Shown here one piece after another: positions 19,501-27,704 of a stretch of 64,000 nucleotides of DNA (position 1 is the first letter of the stretch; each line of letters starts with the position of its first letter). Source of the stretch: Tannerella forsythia (GTDB lineage: Bacteria > Bacteroidota > Bacteroidia > Bacteroidales > Tannerellaceae); the NCBI RefSeq assembly GCF_001006485.1, contig NZ_JUET01000101.1, positions 59,015-123,014 on the forward strand. Reading direction: 5' to 3'. The notes beneath the pieces were generated by a model. The model worked only from the letters and a program-made list of their open reading frames with translations, searched no databases and was not told the origin of the DNA. The position numbers and the translations under genes were made by a program.

Positions 19501-20089
19501 GCAGGGAAATCCCGTCGTCGACGAAAACGGGCGTTTCAAACTTCTGGGACATGGCGATGATATCATCGACGATGCCGATACCGAACTGATCGGTTCGGCA
19601 GATCCCGGATGGTTGGCAGGTATGACAAATACTCTCAGATACGGAAACTGCGACCTGAGTTTCCATCTGAACGGCATGTTCGATCGTCTCATGCAAGATC
19701 CTACAGCCCTCGAATACGGTATTTCAGCCGACGGGATCGCACGATACGGTTACAATGCTCTGCGTATGGTAAAAAACCGGTGGACATGGGATAATCCCTC
19801 GACCACACATCCCAGCTCTTTCTACGGGTGGAACAACAATTATACGGCAGGAGACTTTTTCTATCAGAAAGCCTGGTTTATCCGCATGCAGAACATAACG
19901 TTCGGTTATACGTTCCCGAAACGTATTCTGTCAGGAGCCAAGGTCATCTCCCACTTGCGAGTGCATGCCGCAGCCAACAACCTGTTTTTAATTACTCCAT
20001 ACAAAGGACTCGATCCCGAAACCGATTATTACACCGCTTCCTATCCAAACGCAAAAACTTTCAGTTTCGGAGTCGATCTTTCATTTTAA
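16589..20089 (+). CDS. SusC/RagA-family TonB-dependent receptor with STN signalling domain (PUL C)
   Basis: Receptor, transporter and sensor. The start at 16589 gives 1166 residues; an in-frame ATG at 16619 is an alternative. After the signal peptide (cleavage near VYAQ) comes a secretin/TonB short N-terminal (STN) domain at about 48-122 (IRVNLVNKPLKRFIEVIEQQ), the module that contacts a FecR anti-sigma factor. Then follow a carboxypeptidase-like domain at about 137-215, the plug (EKRDLTG-like segment, DASATSIYGARAANGVV) and the barrel ending in FSFGVDLSF. Plug and barrel are strongly similar to the PUL B SusC. The divergent sigma/FecR pair fits a ligand-sensing role. Confidence 0.96.
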   Translation: MLNNIVNRTCMEHTQRDRKSIRTGLLRKTCLLLLFINGLLTVPVYAQEIRVNLVNKPLKRFIEVIEQQTDYKFFYEERQIDVEQPVSVNLQQADIDTVLREVFKNADIAYSVSDKRILLVRKKTDPSGKKSQSTQIISGQVMDSEGFPVIGANIRVKNTTIGGITDIDGAYTLEVPEEGTLVVSYIGYATHEVALSGDGYRKIILTEDAKMLDDVIVIGYGTMKKRDLTGAVSTVKTKDIGLAGASSIGHVLVGKAAGLYVRQNSAQPGGGLDILVRGAGSVNASNDPLYIVDGFPIAKLDQIETSDRKMNPGTQGILNFLNPNDVESVEVLKDASATSIYGARAANGVVIITTKRGKEGKARVNYLYNYSYQRYSDRYDLLSLQEWMVEKNKSTWELWLWNNKVSPWGTRTMEEALASPVNGLKYSRPYTEEQIKNAGQGTDWLGLVTRNGQIREHNINLQGGSKETQYMLSFNYFDHKGIIRNSGLTRYTMKTNIDQRFLDIFKTGLNLTLTRIANDNTQLGKEQYENSGIIRSAIQMGPHIKAYDPETGKYPVNPLLGTQPNPYSLLNNIDRGNIDRLLGNIFIEAVPLNGLTLRVNAGLDYAAQSRKTYQPKTTLNGYNLQGVATIYNVKNNQYLLEATATYQKTFANIHKMNLLAGTSYERFNYESSNLGNNKFLTDAFMYHNLGGGTGTKIVGSRYTDNKMLSYFFRANYVLKDRYLVTATLRADGASVFAQNHKWGYFPSVALGWTVSEEAFMRKMSDWLSMLKLRVSWGQTGNSDISTNAFPGYYTSEAWNKEDKSKEIGVFQQRFGNPNLKWETTTEWNLGIDFGLFNNRITGSAEYYDKVISDLLSYKPLNTYQELTRVMANIGKTQSTGIEVTLNTRNMVLKNFSWTTDFTFTKYKDRWKERTDDWKPAIYEKYDAPVRPIYARRASHIMQKGEKTPKAQPLLVPGQVVIKDNNGYVRDKQGNPVVDENGRFKLLGHGDDIIDDADTELIGSADPGWLAGMTNTLRYGNCDLSFHLNGMFDRLMQDPTALEYGISADGIARYGYNALRMVKNRWTWDNPSTTHPSSFYGWNNNYTAGDFFYQKAWFIRMQNITFGYTFPKRILSGAKVISHLRVHAAANNLFLITPYKGLDPETDYYTASYPNAKTFSFGVDLSF

Positions 20090-20100
20090 AATCCAAGAAT

Positions 20101-21666
20101 ATGAAACAATATATAAGTACCTTTCTGATTGCCGTTACAGTCGCCGGCGCATCTCTGAACAGTTGTGTCGAACTGAATCCTGTCGATTACTCCGAAGTAA
20201 CCCCGTCGAATTTCCCGAAAACCGAAGAAGACCTGAGAGCACTCGTATTGTCGTGCTATAATCCGCTTAGAGGAAACTGGTCTAACGGGATACACTCCAC
20301 ATCCGAACGAGGCGTAATGTTCATAAACGATGCGACTACCGAGATCCTTACCGGCACGTGGGGAGAGGCGCAGATATGTTCGGAGCTTAACTTTTTCCCC
20401 GAAACGCAGGAAGTCACCCGTTTTTATTATATCAAAGAAGATTCGGAAGACGGGGCGTCAAACTCCCCCGACGGATTTGCCAACAAAATCAGTCGCTGTA
20501 CGATCGTATTGGATCAGATCGGGAAGAGCGCATTGTCCGATGAATTGAAGAAACGTTACGAAGCTGAGGTAAGATGCGCCCGCGCCATGCTTTCGTATAT
20601 CCTATACGATATGTACGGTCCGCTGGTGGTAGCTCCGATTGATGTATTGCTGAATCCGCTGGTGGAGAAACCGCTGCCTCGTCTGTCAAGACAGGAGATG
20701 GTGAAATTCATCGAAGACGATCTGCTTTTTGCTGCCGAGCAGCTCCCTTTTCCGAATGCGACCGAATACGGTAAGTTCAGCAAAGGGTTGGCCAAGATGT
20801 TGTTGATCAGGCTTTATCTGCATGAAACGGTTATTGACAAGAACTATTATAAGAAAGTAGAGACTTTGGCGCGCGAATTGATGCAGCCCGATTACGGATA
20901 CAAACTGGCAAGCGATTACCCGTCGATGTTCGAACTCGGAGGGCAGGGAAGCGCCAACAAGGAACTGATCTGGGCAATACCGAGTTCCAGTAGCGGCCCG
21001 AACGAAAATCAGTGGCACATGATGGTGTTGCCTACCGATTTTAAGCAGAACGGAATGGATGCCGGATGGGGTACGTGCACCAGTACGTGGTGGTTCTATG
21101 ATACTTTTGAGAAAGAGGATACGCGTAAAACGTATCTGCTGGATCATTATACGAGTTCCAGCGGGGCTTTGATCGATCGCAATACGGATGCTTCGTTTCT
21201 GGCTACCGGGCCGATTGCATTGAAGTATGGCTACGATACGGGAGTGCTCGGTGCAGGCGGGTTATCGGATATAGATATCATCATTTACCGTTATGCCGAT
21301 GTTTATCTGTCTTTGGCCGAAGCATTGGTGATGAAACCCGGCGCTACGACGAATGATTACGAAGAAGCAATGGGGTACGTCAATACGATTCGCAACAGGG
21401 CGAAACTGAGCAGTCTGAAGACGACAGATTATAATACGCAGGAAAAGTTTATCCGACAGCTGCTGACGGAAAGAAGCCATGAGTTCTGGTGCGAAAACGG
21501 GCAATACCGTGCAGATCTCATCCGTCACAACAAGTTTATACAACATGCAGTACAAGTAACACAAACACCGTACGCAACTCCTAATAAAGAATTATATCCA
21601 TTACCTTTGACGGTGATTACCGATGGTAAAGGATTCGTTAAACAAAATCCCGGATATGATAAATAA
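20101..21666 (+). CDS. SusD/RagB-family surface lipoprotein (PUL C)
   Basis: The start at 20101, 11 bases after the SusC stop, is chosen because it begins a lipoprotein signal (MKQYISTFLIAVTVAGASLNSC, Cys22). The frame is open for 91 more codons upstream, but those overlap SusC. 521 residues with the SusD layout: FPKTEEDLRALVLSCYNPLR near the N-terminus and RSHEFWCENGQYRADLIRHN near the C-terminus, identical in the latter to the PUL B protein. It is the ligand-binding partner of the STN-type SusC. Confidence 0.95.
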   Translation: MKQYISTFLIAVTVAGASLNSCVELNPVDYSEVTPSNFPKTEEDLRALVLSCYNPLRGNWSNGIHSTSERGVMFINDATTEILTGTWGEAQICSELNFFPETQEVTRFYYIKEDSEDGASNSPDGFANKISRCTIVLDQIGKSALSDELKKRYEAEVRCARAMLSYILYDMYGPLVVAPIDVLLNPLVEKPLPRLSRQEMVKFIEDDLLFAAEQLPFPNATEYGKFSKGLAKMLLIRLYLHETVIDKNYYKKVETLARELMQPDYGYKLASDYPSMFELGGQGSANKELIWAIPSSSSGPNENQWHMMVLPTDFKQNGMDAGWGTCTSTWWFYDTFEKEDTRKTYLLDHYTSSSGALIDRNTDASFLATGPIALKYGYDTGVLGAGGLSDIDIIIYRYADVYLSLAEALVMKPGATTNDYEEAMGYVNTIRNRAKLSSLKTTDYNTQEKFIRQLLTERSHEFWCENGQYRADLIRHNKFIQHAVQVTQTPYATPNKELYPLPLTVITDGKGFVKQNPGYDK

Positions 21667-21673
21667 TCTATCT

Positions 21674-23074
21674 ATGAGAGCAATATTGTCTTTATCGGCG
21701 TTGCTTTGGGCGGCAGCCTGTAGCAGCGACAGTCCTTCACCGGTACCCGACGTACCGATGCAGACGGTGAAATACGTCGCTTCCGACGATCTGTTCCCCA
21801 ATCCGGAGCGGGGCTTCTACAGGTATTCGATAAGCGAGGACGCCCTGACGGAACGTAAGGTACGCGAGTGCCGGAACGAAAACATCACGCTGATTTATCG
21901 CTTTTACTATCTGAAGGAGTTCCGAAACGCCCCGTTGAGTGGCGAGCAGCTTTCGCAGATAGACAACGACATGGAAACCCTTCGCAAATCGGGAGGGAAA
22001 GCCATCGTGCGCTTCGCCTATTCCAACAGCGGCACGGAGCCGGATGCTCCGTTAGAAATCATCCTTCGGCATTTGGAACAGCTTCGGCCCGTCCTCGAGC
22101 GTAACAAAGACGTGATCGCCGTATTGCAGGCCGGCTTTATCGGAGCGTGGGGTGAATGGCACAGCTCGACAAACGGTCTGAATACCGATAAGGCGAGGAA
22201 AGAACTATTGGATAAACTGCTCGATGTCTTGCCCGTCGATCGGTTCGTACAAGTTCGTAAGCCCGATTATAAACGCAAATATGTAGGCACACAGGATGCG
22301 TTGCCGTCCGGCGATGCGTTCGGAAAGAGTGCCAAAGCGCGTATCGGGATGCATAACGACTGCTTCCTGGCCAGTAAGAACGATGTAGGCACGTACACCG
22401 ACATCGCGAACGAAAAGCAATATCTGCATGACGAGGGTCTGTACGTCCCCATAGGGGGCGAAACGTGTAAGCCCAGAGATGTCGATCCGGCCGATTGCGC
22501 CAAAGCTCAAGCCGAGATGCGCAACCTGCGATGGTCGTACCTGAACCGAAGTTACTATAAGGGGGTGCTTGACCGCTGGATTGAACAGGGCTGTATGGAC
22601 GATATAGTCCGTAATATGGGGTATCGTCTCGTCTTGCAAGAGGGACGCTTTTCCGACAAACACGCCCCCGGCACCGACGTAACGCTGTCCGTCAAGCTGC
22701 GGAACGTGGGCTATGCTCCGATGTTCAATCCCCGGAAGGTCGAACTGATTCTTCGCTCCGCAGACGGGAAGACGGTCTATACCGCCTCGCTGCCCGACGA
22801 TCCGCGACGCTGGCAGCCGGAACAGGAGTTGCAATTGGACGCGAAAGTAACCTTACCGAAAGATATTACTGTGGGTAATTATAGGCTGTTCCTCTTCCTG
22901 CCCGACCCGGAGCCGGCGTTGCACGACCGTCCCGAATTTTCCGTACGACTCGCGAACCGCCACTGCTGGGAAGAGGCTACGGGATATAACGATCTGGGAG
23001 TGATTATCAGGGTAGAGGCCGTGACGGGATTACATCCGGGTAATTCGGCAACTCAATTTATGCGAAAGAATTGA
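21674..23074 (+). CDS. DUF4874/DUF4832 lipoprotein (putative TIM-barrel glycan-active protein)
   Basis: The start at 21674 is preferred: it lies 7 bases after the SusD stop and opens directly into a lipoprotein signal (MRAILSLSALLWAAAC). Longer starts at 21623 and 21656 overlap SusD. The mature protein reads NPERGFYRYS, NITLIYRFYYLKEF, GGKAIVRFAYS, then VLQAGFIGAWGEWHSS, which are DUF4874 landmarks. The second half (MHNDCFLASKNDVGTY, YVPIGGETCKP, LRWSYLNRSYY) is DUF4832. A C-terminal beta-sandwich domain follows from about residue 330. The acidic and Trp residues in the barrel suggest an active site, but no activity is established to my knowledge. Confidence 0.85.
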   Translation: MRAILSLSALLWAAACSSDSPSPVPDVPMQTVKYVASDDLFPNPERGFYRYSISEDALTERKVRECRNENITLIYRFYYLKEFRNAPLSGEQLSQIDNDMETLRKSGGKAIVRFAYSNSGTEPDAPLEIILRHLEQLRPVLERNKDVIAVLQAGFIGAWGEWHSSTNGLNTDKARKELLDKLLDVLPVDRFVQVRKPDYKRKYVGTQDALPSGDAFGKSAKARIGMHNDCFLASKNDVGTYTDIANEKQYLHDEGLYVPIGGETCKPRDVDPADCAKAQAEMRNLRWSYLNRSYYKGVLDRWIEQGCMDDIVRNMGYRLVLQEGRFSDKHAPGTDVTLSVKLRNVGYAPMFNPRKVELILRSADGKTVYTASLPDDPRRWQPEQELQLDAKVTLPKDITVGNYRLFLFLPDPEPALHDRPEFSVRLANRHCWEEATGYNDLGVIIRVEAVTGLHPGNSATQFMRKN

Positions 23075-23075
23075 A

Positions 23076-24203
23076 ATGATGGATTCTTCTTCCGAAAAAC
23101 GTTTGGTCTCGCTTGATTTGTTGCGGGGCTTCGACTTGTTCTGCCTGCTGATGCTGCAACCGATCTTGATGACGTGGTTGGAGATTGCAGATAATCCCGC
23201 ATGGGCGCCGCTTGCTCGCCAGTTTACCCATGTCGAATGGCGCGGAGTGGCCTTCTGGGATTTAATTATGCCTCTGTTTATGTTTATGTCCGGCATTACG
23301 GTTCCGTTTGCGTTGTCGAAATATAAGCGGGGGGCTAAGCCGGGCCACTCGTTTTATTTGAAATTGCTCAAACGGTTTGTCATCCTGTTCTTCTTGGGGT
23401 GGATTGTACAGGGCAACCTGTTGGCGCTCGATCCCAATCGTTTCCATATTTTCGCCAACACACTCCAAGCCATCGCCGTGGGATATGTCGTGACGGCATT
23501 TTGTTATGTCCGGTTTTCTTTTCGTGTGCAACTCGGTGCGACTGTACTGTTTTTCATCGCCTACCTGCTGGTATTCGCTACGGTCGGCGGGATGAACTGG
23601 GAACCCGGCACGAATATAGCGGAAGAGATAGACCGTTGTGTGCTCGGACGTTTCCGCGACGGCATAATTACGGAAGCCGACGGTAGTTGGAAATTCGATC
23701 CGGCGTATCATTACACTTGGATATTGAGCAGCCTCAACTTTGTCGTTACGGTTATGACGGGCAGCTTTGCCGGGCATATCCTGCGATTACGCAAGACAGC
23801 CCGTCAGCGTCTGATGCGACTGCTGATTACGGGTGTCTCGCTTGTAGTCGCCGCCCTGTTGATGGATCCTGTTTTTCCCCTGATAAAAAGAATCTGGAGC
23901 AGTTCTATGACACTTTTTTATGGCGGAGTTTGTTTCCTTTTGATGGGATTGTTCTATTATGTGGTGGATATGAAAGGATACCGTTTCGGAACGGATTGGT
24001 TCAAATATTATGGGATGAATTCGATTGCGGCATATTGTCTCTTTGAAGTCGTCGATTTTCGTTCCGTTTCTCATTCTCTCTTTTTCGGTTTGGAGCAATG
24101 GATGGGAGCCTATTACCCGTTGGTGGGTGCATGCTTTCAGTCGTTCGTTGTGCTTTGGATCGTGAAATGGATGTATGACCGCCGGATTTTTCTGAAGGCA
24201 TGA
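23076..24203 (+). CDS. DUF5009 / HGSNAT-like membrane acyltransferase
   Basis: A 375-residue polytopic inner-membrane protein of the heparan-alpha-glucosaminide N-acetyltransferase/YeiB type. It starts RLVSLDLLRGFDLF, the family hallmark, followed by WRGVAFWDLIMPLFMFMSG and about ten predicted helices. A conserved His in the HVEW segment could be the acetyl-transfer residue. It starts 2 bases after the preceding stop, with two possible ATGs (23076, 23079). In PULs, such genes are thought to acetylate glucosamine-type products in the periplasm using cytoplasmic acetyl-CoA; here that is inference. Last gene of PUL C. Confidence 0.85.
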   Translation: MMDSSSEKRLVSLDLLRGFDLFCLLMLQPILMTWLEIADNPAWAPLARQFTHVEWRGVAFWDLIMPLFMFMSGITVPFALSKYKRGAKPGHSFYLKLLKRFVILFFLGWIVQGNLLALDPNRFHIFANTLQAIAVGYVVTAFCYVRFSFRVQLGATVLFFIAYLLVFATVGGMNWEPGTNIAEEIDRCVLGRFRDGIITEADGSWKFDPAYHYTWILSSLNFVVTVMTGSFAGHILRLRKTARQRLMRLLITGVSLVVAALLMDPVFPLIKRIWSSSMTLFYGGVCFLLMGLFYYVVDMKGYRFGTDWFKYYGMNSIAAYCLFEVVDFRSVSHSLFFGLEQWMGAYYPLVGACFQSFVVLWIVKWMYDRRIFLKA

Positions 24204-24248
24204 TATTCGGATAACCGCAGATCATGAATGATTGTCCCAAATTTCACT

Positions 24249-24995
24249 TTATGCTTTCTGCGTCCGTTCGGTTCGGATGATCAGGAGTGAAAAATAGGGG
24301 AAACGGCGAGAAAGGATATCGTTTATCCGGTGTGTGTAGTACGCTTTTTCCGGAATTCCGGTGTTCTCGAAGTAATGGAACGACACATTGTCAGGCGCAT
24401 CCTGCAGCGCTTCTTTGACAAGGGCTTCGAACCGTGAGACTTTCATCAGGACGACGGTGCGTCCCGCCTTGATGTACCCGATCAGTTCCTCCGCCGACGA
24501 GAGGCGAGTGATTATGCTTGCCTCTTCGTCACGCTCGGAGATGCGTATGTTTTCCGACGCCGCACATGCGATGAAAGCAGGTACGCCGGCGATCCTTTCT
24601 ATCGGAATCCCCCGGACGGTTAACATGTCGCTTATGCAGGACGATGACGAATAGAAACCGGCATCGCCCTCGGCCGTTATCACCACATGGTGTCCGGCTT
24701 CGTATTCCTTCTCAATATTTCGCACGACATCGGCATAATCGTACATGGCTGCATAGCGATCAGTGTCCATGGCTACGGGGAACAGGCGGATGTTCGTCTC
24801 CGGAATACCTGCTTCGTTCAGAATTTTCTGTGTGCGGGAAACGATGGTTCCATCAGATGCGAGCGTAGCCGGACAAAAGATGCGGTCTGCCCTCCGCAGA
24901 CGGTTCAACCCTTTCAGCGTGATCAGTTCAGGGTCTCCCGGCCCGAGAGACACGATGACGACAGCATTCGACATTTCTTCTTTTTCATCTTCCAT
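24249..24995 (-). CDS. cobI: Precorrin-2 C(20)-methyltransferase (CobI/CbiL)
   Basis: SAM-dependent methyltransferase of the corrin ring in cobalamin synthesis. N-terminal VIVSLGPGDPELITLKGLN is the tetrapyrrole-methylase motif with the CobI/CbiL pattern. RADRIFCPATL, VITAEGDAGFYSS and IAGVPAFIACAA follow the family order. 248 residues, normal. The start could also be the ATG at 24974 (MSNAVVI). No other cobalamin gene is near, so it stands alone between a PUL and yifB. CobI and CbiL cannot be separated by eye. Confidence 0.88.
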   Translation of the reverse strand: MEDEKEEMSNAVVIVSLGPGDPELITLKGLNRLRRADRIFCPATLASDGTIVSRTQKILNEAGIPETNIRLFPVAMDTDRYAAMYDYADVVRNIEKEYEAGHHVVITAEGDAGFYSSSSCISDMLTVRGIPIERIAGVPAFIACAASENIRISERDEEASIITRLSSAEELIGYIKAGRTVVLMKVSRFEALVKEALQDAPDNVSFHYFENTGIPEKAYYTHRINDILSRRFPYFSLLIIRTERTQKA

Positions 24996-25020
24996 ACCAG
25001 TCTATGTTTCCAACTTTCGG

Positions 25021-25028
25021 CAAAGATA
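25021..25028 (-). promoter_or_regulatory. Possible -7 box of the cobI gene
   Basis: Minus-strand TATCTTTG, 26 bases upstream of the 24995 start. The -33 element is not recognisable. No cobalamin riboswitch was recognised in the short leader. Confidence 0.35.
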
Positions 25029-25085
25029 CGGTTTAACATCCATATGCCATAGAAGATATTTCCGGACACTTCGTCTTTCGTTTTA

Positions 25086-25117
25086 TTTGTAAATTCGAAC
25101 AAAATCATTTAGCTTTG
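25086..25117 (+). promoter_or_regulatory. Bacteroidetes promoter of yifB
   Basis: TTTG (25086-25089), 20-base spacer, TAGCTTTG (25110-25117). This is an exact match to the -33/-7 architecture. It places the RNA start near 25124 and rules out the ATG at 25119 as the start of yifB. Confidence 0.65.
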
Positions 25118-25160
25118 CATGTATGATTTGTATATTGCAGTTAACGAAACGAATACGCCT

Positions 25161-26699
25161 ATGTTAGTAAAAACGTATGCCGCCGCCGTACATGGGATAT
25201 CGGCCACGCTGATCACCATCGAAGTGAATTGTACGAAAGGGATTCAGTTCTTTCTCGTCGGTCTTCCCGATGTGGCCGTGCGTGAGAGCCATGAGCGCAT
25301 CGTCTCTGCCTTGCAGGTAAACGGTTATGCGTTTCCGCGCAGCCGTATTGTCATCAATATGGCACCGGCCGACATCCGGAAGGAAGGTTCGGCCTACGAC
25401 CTTCCATTAGCGATCGGGATTCTTGCGGCTGCAGGCACCTTGAGTGACGAGTGCCTGAGCCGATTCATGCTGATGGGCGAACTTTCGCTCGACGGCAGCC
25501 TGCAACCGATCAAAGGGGCATTGCCCATTGCTCTCAAGGCGCATGAAGAAGGCTTTAAAGGACTGATCCTTCCAAAACAAAATGCGTGTGAAGCCGCTGT
25601 AACCGATGGGTTGGAAGTATATGGCGCGGACAATATCCGTGAAGTCATCGAATTTTTCAGCGGTCAGCGTGAGTTGGAGCGAACGACGGTCGATATGTAC
25701 GATGATTTTTTTCGCCGGCAGCACGATGACGGAACGGATTTTTCGGATGTACGCGGGCAGGAGAATGTCAAGCGTGCACTTGAGGTGGCCGCTGCAGGAG
25801 GGCATAACCTGATCATGATCGGTCCGCCGGGTAGTGGCAAGTCGATGCTTGCCAAGCGTCTACCCTCTATTCTTCCACCTCTCACGCTGCAAGAAGCGCT
25901 GGAGACGACGAAAATTCATTCCGTAGCCGGGAAAATGGGTGCGAACACAGGATTGCTGGCACGGCGTCCGTTTCGGGCACCACATCACACAATTTCCGAC
26001 GTAGCTATGGTGGGCGGTGGCACTTTTCCGCAGCCCGGTGAGATTAGCTTGGCGCACAACGGCGTACTTTTTCTCGACGAGTTGCCGGAGTTTAACCGCT
26101 GTGTTCTTGAAGTACTTCGTCAGCCGCTTGAAGACCGGCATATCAGCATCTCGCGCGCCCGTTTTGCCGTCGATTATCCGGCCGGCTTTATGCTCGTGGC
26201 CTCGATGAACCCCTGTCCGTGCGGATACTATAACCACCCGTCACGGCCGTGTGTCTGCTCGCCGGGGGCTGTGCAGAAATACATGAACCGAATTTCGGGC
26301 CCGTTGCTCGACCGCATCGATATACAGGTAGAGATTGTACCTGTGCCGTTTGAAAAGATATCGGAGCAACACCCTTCGGAGTCGAGTGAAGCGGTGCGTA
26401 GCCGTGTCATCAGGGCGCGTGAAATACAGAAAAAACGTTTTGCTGGCCATCAGGGTATTTATTGCAATGCGCAGATGAGCACGAAAGATTTGCATCGGTA
26501 CGCTGTGCCCGACACCGAAAGCCTGGCTCTCCTGAAAAATGCCATGCAACGGCTCAACCTCTCGGCACGCGCGTACGACCGCATCCTAAAAGTATCACGT
26601 ACCGTCGCCGACCTCGAAGGAGCGGATCGTATAGGATCTCACCATATTGCCGAAGCAATTGGGTATAGAAATTTAGACCGTGAAACATGGGGAACGTAG
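25161..26699 (+). CDS. yifB: YifB/ComM-family Mg-chelatase-like AAA ATPase
   Basis: Hexameric helicase-like ATPase linked to branch migration in natural transformation (ComM) and of unclear role in non-competent species. The start at 25161 (MLVKTYAAAVHGI) matches the family and lies downstream of the promoter. The N-terminal ChlI-like domain has PDVAVRESHERIVSAL and the PADIRKEGSAYDLP motif. Walker A is GPPGSGKS at 221-228 and Walker B is LFLDELPEF. A zinc-type cluster CPCGYYNHPSRPCVC is in the middle, and a C-terminal Mg-chelatase domain ends the protein. 512 residues, full length. Convergent with corA. Confidence 0.95.
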   Translation: MLVKTYAAAVHGISATLITIEVNCTKGIQFFLVGLPDVAVRESHERIVSALQVNGYAFPRSRIVINMAPADIRKEGSAYDLPLAIGILAAAGTLSDECLSRFMLMGELSLDGSLQPIKGALPIALKAHEEGFKGLILPKQNACEAAVTDGLEVYGADNIREVIEFFSGQRELERTTVDMYDDFFRRQHDDGTDFSDVRGQENVKRALEVAAAGGHNLIMIGPPGSGKSMLAKRLPSILPPLTLQEALETTKIHSVAGKMGANTGLLARRPFRAPHHTISDVAMVGGGTFPQPGEISLAHNGVLFLDELPEFNRCVLEVLRQPLEDRHISISRARFAVDYPAGFMLVASMNPCPCGYYNHPSRPCVCSPGAVQKYMNRISGPLLDRIDIQVEIVPVPFEKISEQHPSESSEAVRSRVIRAREIQKKRFAGHQGIYCNAQMSTKDLHRYAVPDTESLALLKNAMQRLNLSARAYDRILKVSRTVADLEGADRIGSHHIAEAIGYRNLDRETWGT

Positions 26700-26752
26700 C
26701 GGCCGTATCCATGCTTTCGTAATATATTCCATCGTGGTCTGTCAGTTGTCTC

Positions 26753-27700
26753 TTACAACCATTTCTTTCGCTTGAAAAACCAGAGAATACCCACGACGCA
26801 GAGCACCATCAGGCTCAGTGAAAACCCGTAGCCGTAGCGCCAGTCGAGTTCGGGCATCGTCTTGAAGTTCATCCCGTAGATACTCGCAATCAGTGTGGGA
26901 GGCATAAAGATGACGGACACGATCGTAAATATCTTGATGATCTTATTTTGTTGAATGTTCACCAATCCGAGAAAAGTGTCCTGCATATATTCAAGACGCT
27001 CGAAACTGAACCGGATATGCTCGAAGAGCGAGTTGATGTCCTTGATCAGGATGCTCATCTTTGCCTTCGCATCGGGCGGAAAGAGCACGCTCTTGATCAT
27101 ATTCGAGCAAATGCGCTGTTTATCCACGATGTTCTCACGGATAATCATCGTTCTTTCCTGCAGGTCTTTGATGGAGATCAGAATCTCGTTATCTACATCT
27201 TCTTCCGATTTCAGTTGGCCGCTGAGCTCGGCAATCTCACGGGTCAAATCCTCGATCAGGTCCGCGTCATAATCAACACGCGTTTCGAGCAGTGTCGTCA
27301 TGACATGATAGCCGGTCGGGTAGTTACGTGAGTTAGCGAATATTTTACGCGTCGTTTCGTTAAACGATGCCAAATCCTGACTGCGTACCGAGACAAGGAT
27401 ATTGTCCTTGACGATGAACGAAACGATCTCCTCATCATAGTCTTTCAACAGGAAACGCGAATTGGCTACAAGCGAGTTTTCCGTTTCCATATATCGGGAA
27501 CTGATCTCGATCTCTTCCATCTCTTCCTCTTCCTGAATGTAGATTTTGAGAAACTGTTCAAGGCGGCTCTCCGTCTCTTCAGGCATATCGTTCAGGTCGA
27601 TCCACAGTAAATGATCCATTGGAACCTCTTTCAGAATTTCGATGTCTTTCGACATTTTCAACCGGTTCTCCTCGCGATAAAAAATACGAATTTCCGCCAT
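26753..27700 (-). CDS. corA: CorA-family magnesium/cobalt transporter
   Basis: Pentameric divalent-cation channel in the inner membrane. A large N-terminal alpha/beta cytoplasmic domain leads to a long stalk helix (about 185-255), then two C-terminal membrane helices. The signature YGMNF has Gly-Met-Asn at 276-278 at the end of the first helix, and the basic C-terminus FFKRKKWL is typical. 315 residues, normal. It follows rsmA by 4 bases, so the two are probably one transcript. Confidence 0.96.
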   Translation of the reverse strand: MAEIRIFYREENRLKMSKDIEILKEVPMDHLLWIDLNDMPEETESRLEQFLKIYIQEEEEMEEIEISSRYMETENSLVANSRFLLKDYDEEIVSFIVKDNILVSVRSQDLASFNETTRKIFANSRNYPTGYHVMTTLLETRVDYDADLIEDLTREIAELSGQLKSEEDVDNEILISIKDLQERTMIIRENIVDKQRICSNMIKSVLFPPDAKAKMSILIKDINSLFEHIRFSFERLEYMQDTFLGLVNIQQNKIIKIFTIVSVIFMPPTLIASIYGMNFKTMPELDWRYGYGFSLSLMVLCVVGILWFFKRKKWL

Positions 27701-27704
27701 GATG

